Shown one piece after another: positions 1 to 5,284 of a stretch of 7,651 nucleotides of DNA (position 1 is the stretch's first letter; the number at the start of each line of letters is the position of its first letter). Both the position numbers and the translations under genes were made by a program. The stretch spans positions 1-7,651 of the forward strand of contig JAZQRT010000047.1 of the NCBI GenBank assembly GCA_045629725.1. The letters are read 5' to 3'. Source of the DNA: SIG714 sp045629725 (GTDB taxonomy: Bacteria; Bacillota; Clostridia; Oscillospirales; CAG-272). Below the pieces are notes generated by a model. That model saw only the letters and a program-made list of their open reading frames with translations, searched no databases and was not told the DNA's origin.

Positions 1-29
1 TAGTGTAAATATTACAAAACCACATAGTA

Positions 30-58
30 ATTTTATACTATATTGAACAATATGTCAA
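30..58 (-). promoter_or_regulatory. Leftward sigma-A promoter with operator-like palindrome in its spacer
   Basis: On the minus strand TTGACA (58 to 53) is followed by a 17-base spacer and TAAAAT (35 to 30), a near-consensus housekeeping promoter whose transcript would start near position 23 and leave the window to the left. A-rich tracts upstream of the -35 box (60-115 on the plus strand) resemble an UP element. The spacer contains a perfect 14-bp inverted repeat at 40-53 (arms ATATTG and CAATAT around AA), the usual place for a repressor to block polymerase. The gene it would drive is not visible. Confidence 0.6.
40..53. promoter_or_regulatory. Operator-like perfect dyad (6-bp arms, 2-bp centre)
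   Basis: The sequence ATATTG-AA-CAATAT reads the same on both strands except for its two central bases. It lies between the -35 and -10 boxes of the leftward promoter. I do not recognise it as the site of a named regulator, and AT-rich DNA yields short palindromes by chance, so the operator role is inferred from position. Confidence 0.35.
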
Positions 59-127
59 GAGAATTTTTGATTTAATTTAATAAAAAATATTCAAAAATTA
101 ATCATAGGAAAAAGAAAAAAACAAAAA

Positions 128-180
128 ATCCGAGTATCTGCCTTTTTTTAGAAAAAATTGACAAGAGGCAGATCTCGGAT
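128..180 (-). terminator. Rho-independent terminator of the ATP-grasp gene
   Basis: Arms 128-143 and 166-180 pair over about 15 bp with a single bulged base (T135), and the stem carries the GC-containing core CCGAG / CTCGG. Read on the minus strand, the stem is followed by a long T-rich run (complement of 105-127), as expected for an intrinsic terminator 22 bases after the stop codon of the leftward gene. The loop is large (about 22 bases) but contains T6/A6 tracts that can pair and tighten it. The plus-strand side has a weaker T run at 190-195, so partial bidirectional action is possible. Confidence 0.8.
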
Positions 181-202
181 AATTATTGATTTTTTAGATA
201 TT

Positions 203-1213
203 TTATATATTTACGTACTTCTTAAATTCGGGCAACATACCGATTTTGTCGGGTGTGTGTCGAGGCATCTGAATAATGTCGTGACCGGGATGGTGGTTTG
301 CTTCCACAAATACGGGTCCTTTTTCCGTGATGGCAACGTCCCAGCCAACGTAACGGAGCTTGGGAATACGCTTTGCGGAGTTAAGCACAAGAGCCTTTGC
401 TTCCTCCCACATTGGAATTTGGAAGCCGATTATCTTAACGCCGGTATAAGGGTGTTCTTCGTAATAATTAAAGTTTTTGTCAAAGGCAATTTTGGATAGA
501 ATTCCCGTTTCAAGATCAACGGGTGCTGAAAGTCCGCCTGCGTTGATGTTGTCAACGATGCGTCCCTCGTTTCCAAGACGAACTGCCGCGTACATAATGT
601 GGGACTGTCCCTGTTCATCAAGGATCGTTACAACTCTTATGGTGTTGACGGAGCAGGGGTACATTCTTGACATTTCGGGGTGCTGGATTATATATTCTTC
701 TGAAATATCACATCCCGTTGTGGCAAGGTGGTCAAAAAGGGAACGGGCGTCGGGAAAGTCCTTAACGCTTAATTTTTGAATTCCGTGACCGCAGTTGGCA
801 TCATTGGGCTTTATAAGTATGGTGTCAAGTCCTTCCAAAAACTTTTCAAAATCCTCAAAGGAAGCTCCTGCAAATTTGATCCATTTTCTCCCGAGGGTGT
901 CTGCAAAAATGGTGTTGAATTCATCCTTGTTGTGGAGCACGTGACGTTCATCGGGATCGTTGCACTTGTTAATGAGGGTGTTGTTCACACCTCTTGTGAT
1001 ATAGGTTGCACGCTGAGCGGCGTTTAAGTTCCACCATTCAAGGAGCTCGTAGTCCTTGTATCCCGCGCCATACCTGAAGCCGCATTTTACGATATCAACA
1101 AAAAGGGGGATTCTTGCTTTGCCGCTTTTTTTATGAACTCTGTTGACTGTTAAAAAGAGATTTTTATAATCCATTCCCGCTACACAGCGGAGAATATAAC
1201 CGATTCTTGACAT
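203..1213 (-). CDS. Sugar-transfer-associated ATP-grasp ligase family protein
   Basis: This 336-residue cytoplasmic protein matches the ATP-grasp family often annotated 'sugar-transfer associated ATP-grasp' or 'alpha-L-glutamate ligase-related' (Pfam ATPgrasp_ST). Visible landmarks are the N-terminal family segment YGAGYKDYELLEWWNL (48-63), a nucleotide-binding lysine in LIKPND (K135), a glycine-rich loop CGHGIQ (141-146), the hinge EEYIIQH (172-178), R193 in NTIRVVT, GWDVAI (290-295), and the Mg-binding end VEANHHPGHD (303-311). The family joins an acid to an amine through an acyl-phosphate and is frequently near capsule or exopolysaccharide genes, but the substrate is unknown. Here it stands alone, with its own promoter, AGGAAG ribosome binding site (1221-1226, 7 bases before ATG) and terminator. 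Length and motifs suggest an intact gene. The family call is firm; the reaction is not. Confidence 0.85.
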   Translation of the reverse strand: MSRIGYILRCVAGMDYKNLFLTVNRVHKKSGKARIPLFVDIVKCGFRYGAGYKDYELLEWWNLNAAQRATYITRGVNNTLINKCNDPDERHVLHNKDEFNTIFADTLGRKWIKFAGASFEDFEKFLEGLDTILIKPNDANCGHGIQKLSVKDFPDARSLFDHLATTGCDISEEYIIQHPEMSRMYPCSVNTIRVVTILDEQGQSHIMYAAVRLGNEGRIVDNINAGGLSAPVDLETGILSKIAFDKNFNYYEEHPYTGVKIIGFQIPMWEEAKALVLNSAKRIPKLRYVGWDVAITEKGPVFVEANHHPGHDIIQMPRHTPDKIGMLPEFKKYVNI

Positions 1214-1248
1214 TTTATCACTTCCTAAGTTTTACTTTTATTTATTTT

Positions 1249-1266
1249 TACCCTTTTTAAAAGGTA
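1249..1266. promoter_or_regulatory. Imperfect dyad in the 5' leader of the ATP-grasp gene
   Basis: TACC at 1249-1252 and GGTA at 1263-1266 flank CTTT/AAAA tracts, giving an 18-base imperfect inverted repeat with one mismatched pair. It lies about 8 to 25 bases downstream of the predicted leftward start point (about 1274). It could be a repressor site or a weak mRNA hairpin, or it may be chance in AT-rich DNA. Confidence 0.25.
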
Positions 1267-1280
1267 ATAAGCACAAATTA

Positions 1281-1309
1281 AATATAACAAATTGTAAAGA
1301 AAAAGTCAA
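1281..1309 (-). promoter_or_regulatory. Promoter of the ATP-grasp gene
   Basis: On the minus strand TTGACT (1309 to 1304), a 17-base spacer and TATATT (1286 to 1281) form a good sigma-A promoter. Transcription would begin near 1274, giving a leader of about 60 bases before the ATG at 1213. Confidence 0.65.
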
Positions 1310-1378
1310 GTAGATTGCCAAAACCTTTGAAAAAACAAAAGAATATAAATAAAAATCAAACAAATTCAAAAAAAGGAG

Positions 1379-1407
1379 TTTACATTTTGAAAAAAATATA
1401 GTAAAAT
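1379..1407 (+). promoter_or_regulatory. Promoter of the U32-to-rlmH gene cluster
   Basis: TTTACA (1379-1384), a 17-base spacer and TAAAAT (1402-1407) make a plausible sigma-A promoter with a start near 1413-1415. This places the mRNA start at or after the in-frame GTG at 1413 and so supports the downstream ATG at 1443 as the true start. No other clear promoter is seen before the following three genes, so it probably drives the whole cluster. Confidence 0.55.
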
Positions 1408-1431
1408 AAAAGGTGATGAAATATTATGTAC

Positions 1432-1437
1432 AGGAGG
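1432..1437 (+). promoter_or_regulatory. Ribosome binding site that fixes the U32 start
   Basis: A perfect AGGAGG ends 5 bases before the ATG at 1443. The earlier in-frame GTG (1413) and ATG (1416) codons have no comparable site and lie at the predicted transcription start. Confidence 0.8.
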
Positions 1438-1442
1438 ATGAG

Positions 1443-2669
1443 ATGGCAGAACTTTTGTCACCTGCGGGAAATCCCGAAAAATTGAGAGCCGCCATAAGAT
1501 ATGGGGCAGATGCCGTATACTTTGCGGGAAAAAGCTTCGGAATGAGATCTGCTGCGGATAATTTTACCGTGGAGGAGATCTACGATGCCGCAGAATTCGT
1601 ACATTCAAAAAATAAAAAGCTGTATCTTACGGTAAATACGCTTCCGCGTCCCGATGAATATCCGATGCTGGAGAGATTCCTTTCGGAAATTGCCGATGCA
1701 AAGCTTGACGGCTTTATCGTTGCGGATCCGGGCGTTATGACGACTATAAAGAAAAATATCAAGGATGCGGAGATACATATATCAACACAAGCGGGAATCG
1801 TATCCCATGAAAGCTGTAATTTCTGGTACTCACAGGGCGTGCGCAGGGTAGTCCTTGCAAGAGAGATGAGCTTTGATGATATAAAGAGAATAAGAGAAAA
1901 TATCCCCGAGGATATGGAGATCGAGTGCTTCATACATGGCTCAATGTGTGTGTCCTTCAGCGGAAGATGTCTTCTTTCCGAGAACCTGATCGGCAGAGAT
2001 GCAAACCGCGGAATGTGTGCTCAGCCTTGCAGATGGAATTATAAATTCTATGAGATCTGCGAGGAAAAGCGTCCCGATATACGCTACCCCGTTGAAGAAA
2101 ACGAGCTTGGAACCTTTATAATGTCCTCAAGAGATATGTGTATGATCGAGCATATTCCCGAGCTTATGAAGTCGGGCATTTCCTCCTTTAAGATAGAAGG
2201 AAGAATGAAGAGCGCGTATTATACCGCAGTTACCACAAATGCCTACCGTATGGCGATTGACGCATACCTTCGCGATCCTGAGGGATATAAATACGATGAA
2301 CGCTTGATGGCAGAGCTTGAGGGGGTATCCCACAGAGAATATTGTACCGGATACTATTTTGACAGACCCGGAAACGAGGCAAACCTTACGAAGCTCAACG
2401 GATATATAAGGGACAAGGCGTACCTTGCCGTGCTTAAGGAGTATGATAAAGAAACCGGTGTTGCTACGTTTATTCAGAGAAACAAGTGCTCTGTTGGAGA
2501 TTCCTGTGAGCTTCTCACACCGGGCATGTTCGGCAGAGGATTTAAGATCGAGGGTATGACGGATGTTGAAGGGAATACGGTAGACTCCGCACCCCATCCC
2601 TTTATGGAATTTAAGATAAAGCTTCCCTTTGAAGGTAAAGAGGGCGATATTTTAAGAGCGGGTAATTAA
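1443..2669 (+). CDS. Peptidase U32-family protein (TrhP/RlhA-like RNA hydroxylation type)
   Basis: This 408-residue protein opens with MAELLSPAGNPEKLRAAI, the typical U32 beta-barrel start, and carries an exact match to the U32 signature (PROSITE PS01276), E161 to S179, with the core GSMCVSFSGRC. The family was named as collagenase-like peptidases, but well-studied bacterial members (TrhP, RlhA, UbiU/UbiV) act in prephenate-dependent tRNA or rRNA 5-hydroxylation or ubiquinone hydroxylation. Cysteines 169, 176, 192 and 233 are positioned like the 4Fe-4S ligands of those proteins. About 100 further C-terminal residues fit the small U32 C-terminal domain. In Firmicutes the close relatives are the YrrN/YrrO (TrhP1/TrhP2) proteins; only one is present here. 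I chose ATG 1443 over GTG 1413 because of the adjacent AGGAGG. It is the first gene of the rightward cluster. A tRNA-modifying role is the best inference, not proven. Confidence 0.88.
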   Translation: MAELLSPAGNPEKLRAAIRYGADAVYFAGKSFGMRSAADNFTVEEIYDAAEFVHSKNKKLYLTVNTLPRPDEYPMLERFLSEIADAKLDGFIVADPGVMTTIKKNIKDAEIHISTQAGIVSHESCNFWYSQGVRRVVLAREMSFDDIKRIRENIPEDMEIECFIHGSMCVSFSGRCLLSENLIGRDANRGMCAQPCRWNYKFYEICEEKRPDIRYPVEENELGTFIMSSRDMCMIEHIPELMKSGISSFKIEGRMKSAYYTAVTTNAYRMAIDAYLRDPEGYKYDERLMAELEGVSHREYCTGYYFDRPGNEANLTKLNGYIRDKAYLAVLKEYDKETGVATFIQRNKCSVGDSCELLTPGMFGRGFKIEGMTDVEGNTVDSAPHPFMEFKIKLPFEGKEGDILRAGN

Positions 2670-2718
2670 AACAATTATAAACAAAATAATTAAGACAAGG
2701 ATAAGGAGAACGGATATT

Positions 2719-4008
2719 ATGAATGCAAATAATTTGAAAAATGCAGTAATGAGCGGAGAATTTGACAGTGTACTTGAGCGCATTTATATAAATTGCGTTG
2801 AGGAAAGAAAGCAGAGAATACTTGACGCTATTGATGATTTTGTATCAATTTACGGTGACAATGAAGGCATGATGGTGCTTTCAGTGCCCGGAAGAAGTGA
2901 AATTTCCGGAAATCACACAGACCATAACTACGGAAAGGTAGTTGCGGGATCCGTGGACTGCGATATTCTTGCTATAGCGGCACCCACCGAAACAAGATGT
3001 GTAAAGATTAAGTCCGAGGGTTATCCCGGAGATATAATAAGCCTTGATAAGCTTAACGTAGGCGATTACCCTAACTTCAAGTCGGCTTCTCTTGTATGCG
3101 GAATGTGCAAGGCGTTTGAAAACAAAGGCTATAAAATAGGCGGGGTTGATGCTTATACCACTTCAAACGTTCTCAAGGGCTCGGGACTTTCATCCTCTGC
3201 GGCATTTGAGGTAATGATAGGAAATATCCTCAATCATGTATATAACGAAGGTAAGGTATCAAACGAAGAGATCGCAAAGATGGCTCAGTGGTCCGAAAAC
3301 GTATATTTCGGCAAGCCCTGCGGACTTATGGACCAAATGGCTTGTGCAGTTGGTGGATTTATTAATATTGATTTTGCGGATAAGTCAAATCCCGTTATCG
3401 TAAAGAAGGAATTTGACCTTTCCAAGCATGGATATGCACTTTGTATCGTAAATACAGGAGGAAGCCACTCCGACCTTAATGACGACTATGCTTCCATTCC
3501 TGCGGATATGAAATCTGTTGCGGCATATTTCGGCAAGGAGGTCCTCAGAGGAATCACCGTTGATGAGCTTATTGAAAATGCCGCAAAGATCAGAGAGAAC
3601 TGTTCAGACAGAGCATGGCTCAGAGCATATCATTACGTTCTTGAAAACGAGAGAGTTGACGTTATCTCAAAGGCTATGGATGAGGGAGATATCGATACGT
3701 TCCTTGAGTACGTTGAAAAATCCGGACTTTCTTCATACAGATATCTCCAGAACGTGTATTCCGCTCATCACTCCGAGGAGCAGGGAATCTCACTTGCACT
3801 TGCACTTTCCGAAAAGCTTTTCGGTGAGTTCAAGAGCGGACGCAAGCCCGTTTGCCGTGTACACGGAGGCGGATTTGCAGGAACGATGCAGGCATTTGTT
3901 CCCGAGGAGGACACAGAGATCTACCGTCAGGGAATCGACAAGGTGTTCGAAGAGGGCGCATGTATGATAATGCACGTTCGTCCCTTCGGTGCTATCAGAA
4001 TCGGTTAA
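2719..4008 (+). CDS. GHMP kinase, galactokinase family (divergent sugar-binding motif)
   Basis: The 429-residue product has the GHMP kinase layout: a substrate motif PGRSEISGNHTDHNYG (57-72), the ATP-binding glycine/serine loop KGSGLSSSAA (153-162), a catalytic-type aspartate in CGLMDQMA (D205), and the C-terminal glycine motif VHGGGFAGTMQAF (381-393). R59 and D205 match the catalytic arginine and aspartate of galactokinase. The usual galactokinase signature GRxNLIGEHTDY is changed: Asn and Glu become E61 and N65, and Tyr becomes H69, while H66 and D68 remain. As I recall, such NHTDH variants form a recognised clostridial branch annotated as galactokinase. An N-terminal helix of about 50 residues precedes the kinase fold. 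No galT, galE or mutarotase is adjacent, so galactose as substrate is uncertain. An AAGGAG site lies 10 bases upstream of ATG. The gap after the U32 gene is 49 bases, without a terminator. Confidence 0.82.
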   Translation: MNANNLKNAVMSGEFDSVLERIYINCVEERKQRILDAIDDFVSIYGDNEGMMVLSVPGRSEISGNHTDHNYGKVVAGSVDCDILAIAAPTETRCVKIKSEGYPGDIISLDKLNVGDYPNFKSASLVCGMCKAFENKGYKIGGVDAYTTSNVLKGSGLSSSAAFEVMIGNILNHVYNEGKVSNEEIAKMAQWSENVYFGKPCGLMDQMACAVGGFINIDFADKSNPVIVKKEFDLSKHGYALCIVNTGGSHSDLNDDYASIPADMKSVAAYFGKEVLRGITVDELIENAAKIRENCSDRAWLRAYHYVLENERVDVISKAMDEGDIDTFLEYVEKSGLSSYRYLQNVYSAHHSEEQGISLALALSEKLFGEFKSGRKPVCRVHGGGFAGTMQAFVPEEDTEIYRQGIDKVFEEGACMIMHVRPFGAIRIG

Positions 4009-4009
4009 A

Positions 4010-4804
4010 ATGGCAGAAAAGCTTAAGTTTTGCACACTTTTTTCGGGTTCGTCGGGAAATTGCACGTACATAAAATACGGTAATGATGAAATACTCATTG
4101 ATGCGGGTAAGAATGCAAAATGCATCTGCAAGGCGCTCGAGGAAGTGGGCACAAGCATAGATAATATTAAAGCTATATTCATCACCCATGAGCACTCGGA
4201 TCACACCAGTGCTCTGAAGGTGCTGACAAAAAAGAGAAATATTCCCGTATATGTTCCCCGCGGATGTATGTATAAAATGAAGGATATTTGTCCTGAGTGT
4301 ATGTGCTCCCGTCAGGTCCCTTTCGAGGAAAGAGTGGGCGGAATAACAATCAGAAGCTTCAAGACACCGCACGACAGTGATGACAGTGCGGGATATATTG
4401 CGGATTTCGGAGATTATACCGTGGGCGTTGCAACGGACATGGGATGCGTTGAAAAAAACGTGGTCAAGGAGCTTGCAGGTTGCCGTTATGCGCTGATCGA
4501 AGCGAATTATGATAAGGTCATGCTGGAGGGCGGAGCTTATCCCGAGTATTTGAAGGACAGGATTGCATCGAATTTCGGACATATGTCAAACGAGGGCGCG
4601 GCAATGCTTGGAACGATACTCCTCCGAACGGGAACCGAGAGGATCGCTTTTGGACATTTGAGCCGTGAGAATAATCTTCCCGAATGTGTTGCTGAAGAAA
4701 TGGATAAAAAGCTTGCTGAAAAAGGTGTTGAGGGCGATTATCTTGTTGCGGGTAGAGACTGCGTAACTGTGATCGCGGACGAATTTTCGGAGGTCATATG
4801 CTGA
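4010..4804 (+). CDS. walJ: WalJ/YycJ-family metallo-beta-lactamase-fold hydrolase
   Basis: The product is 264 residues, close to the WalJ/YycJ length, and starts MAEKLKFCTLFSGSSGNCTY, which contains the family's SGSSGN opening. Metal-binding landmarks are THEHSDH (H60, H62, D64, H65), PHDS (H121), ATDMG (D143), EANYD (164-168), GHMSNEGA (from 190) and GHLSRENN (from 215), together a typical two-metal active site. Family members are linked to the WalRK envelope-stress locus and have been proposed to be exonucleases or phosphodiesterases acting around DNA replication; the natural substrate is not settled. I chose ATG 4010 over the upstream GTG at 3989 because the latter lies inside the kinase gene and adds residues the family lacks. 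There is one base between the kinase stop and this ATG and no visible Shine-Dalgarno, which suggests translation by re-initiation. The 3' end overlaps rlmH by 7 bases. Confidence 0.87.
   Translation: MAEKLKFCTLFSGSSGNCTYIKYGNDEILIDAGKNAKCICKALEEVGTSIDNIKAIFITHEHSDHTSALKVLTKKRNIPVYVPRGCMYKMKDICPECMCSRQVPFEERVGGITIRSFKTPHDSDDSAGYIADFGDYTVGVATDMGCVEKNVVKELAGCRYALIEANYDKVMLEGGAYPEYLKDRIASNFGHMSNEGAAMLGTILLRTGTERIAFGHLSRENNLPECVAEEMDKKLAEKGVEGDYLVAGRDCVTVIADEFSEVIC
4789..4793 (+). promoter_or_regulatory. Ribosome binding site of rlmH inside the walJ coding region
   Basis: GGAGG ends 4 bases before the ATG at 4798, inside the last codons of the upstream gene. It fixes the rlmH start and couples the two genes. 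Confidence 0.7.
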
Positions 4805-5229
4805 ACGTAAATATAATATGCCACGGAACCATAAAGGAAAAGTATCTGAGAGATGCAATCGCGGAGTATTCAAAGAGGCTCGGTGCTTATTGTAAGCTTA
4901 GTATATTTGAGGCTAAGGACGATGATGGGCTTGAGGCTCTTGTTGCGGCAAGGGCAAAGGATTATAATATCGCGCTCTGTATTGAGGGAAAGATGCTGGA
5001 TTCCGAGGAGCTTGCGGAAATGATAGAAAACGTACCGCTCCAAGGGTATTCGGGGCTTGGACTTGTTATTGGCGGTTCGGACGGACTGCCCGAAAAGATC
5101 AAGGCCATGTGCAAATACCGCCTTTCCTTTTCAAAAATGACTTTTCCCCATCAGCTCATGCGGGTGATACTCCTTGAGCAAATTTACAGGGGATTTAATA
5201 TTAATAACAACGGAAAGTACCATAAATAA
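4798..5229 (+). CDS. rlmH: 23S rRNA (pseudouridine1915-N3)-methyltransferase RlmH
   Basis: RlmH is a SPOUT-class enzyme that uses S-adenosylmethionine to methylate pseudouridine 1915 in helix 69 of 23S rRNA in assembled 70S ribosomes, acting as a homodimer. The 143-residue product shows the diagnostic N-terminus (NIICHGTIKEKYLRDAIAEY), the trefoil-knot segments LCIEGK (60-65) and VIGGSDGL (90-97), the conserved block SFSKMTFPHQLMRVILLEQ (110-128) and the invariant ending YHK. It is about 15 residues shorter than the usual 155-159; the missing part falls in the variable loop around residues 38-55, so the knot is intact. The last residues read NNNGKYHK where relatives often have a RGEPYHK-like end. 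It overlaps walJ by 7 bases, an adjacency that recalls the Bacillus walJ-htrC-rlmH order. Confidence 0.93.
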   Translation: MLNVNIICHGTIKEKYLRDAIAEYSKRLGAYCKLSIFEAKDDDGLEALVAARAKDYNIALCIEGKMLDSEELAEMIENVPLQGYSGLGLVIGGSDGLPEKIKAMCKYRLSFSKMTFPHQLMRVILLEQIYRGFNINNNGKYHK

Positions 5230-5284
5230 GTGTAAGATCACTTGTTGGGGGAAAAATAATAAATTTTAAAGGAGGTACAAGAAT
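5230..5284 (+). other. Short gap between rlmH and the lipoprotein gene
   Basis: The 55 bases contain the ribosome binding site AAAGGAGG (5268-5275) but no stem with a T tract that would stop transcription after rlmH. A TTGTTG-17-TTTAAA pair (5242-5270) is the best promoter-like match and is poor, so read-through from the upstream cluster is the simpler reading. Confidence 0.4.

Larger units (their letters stand above)
1214..1378. other. Divergent AT-rich intergenic region
   Basis: Apart from the leftward promoter, leader dyad and ribosome binding site noted separately, this stretch holds only A-rich DNA. I see no RNA gene, repeat family or small gene with a convincing start signal in it. Confidence 0.6.

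Noticed and set aside
1..125. Possible small RNA or short gene at the left edge
   Set aside because: The stretch is AT-rich with stop codons in all frames and no structured GC-containing element; only the leftward promoter stands out.
158..1027. Several plus-strand frames of 80-110 codons opposite the ATP-grasp gene
   Set aside because: They have no ribosome binding sites, show no recognisable domains and run antisense to a conserved enzyme.
1327..1355. TTGAAA-17-TAAAAA as an alternative rightward promoter
   Set aside because: The -10 match is weaker than the TTTACA-17-TAAAAT pair closer to the gene, and A-rich DNA gives many such matches. A second start cannot be excluded.
1371..1401. AAAAGGAG followed by a TTG codon and a four-codon mini-frame, suggesting a leader peptide
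   Set aside because: It overlaps the predicted promoter and lies upstream of the likely transcription start; four codons ending in TAG give no support for a regulatory peptide.
2127..2597. A 156-codon open frame on the minus strand across the U32 gene
   Set aside because: It is antisense to the conserved U32 domain, has no initiation signal and shows no recognisable motif.
3518..3967. A 149-codon frame on the plus strand inside the kinase gene
   Set aside because: It overlaps the GHMP kinase C-terminal domain in another frame and its product is Arg/Ser-rich nonsense-like sequence with no start signal.
3995..4582. A 195-codon open frame on the minus strand across walJ
   Set aside because: It lies opposite a well-conserved metallo-beta-lactamase domain, has no ribosome binding site, and its product is Cys/His/Ile-rich without any recognisable fold; it is a shadow of the real gene.
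5228..5243. AAGTG...CACTT inverted repeat after rlmH as a terminator
   Set aside because: The stem is only 5 bp and no T tract follows it.
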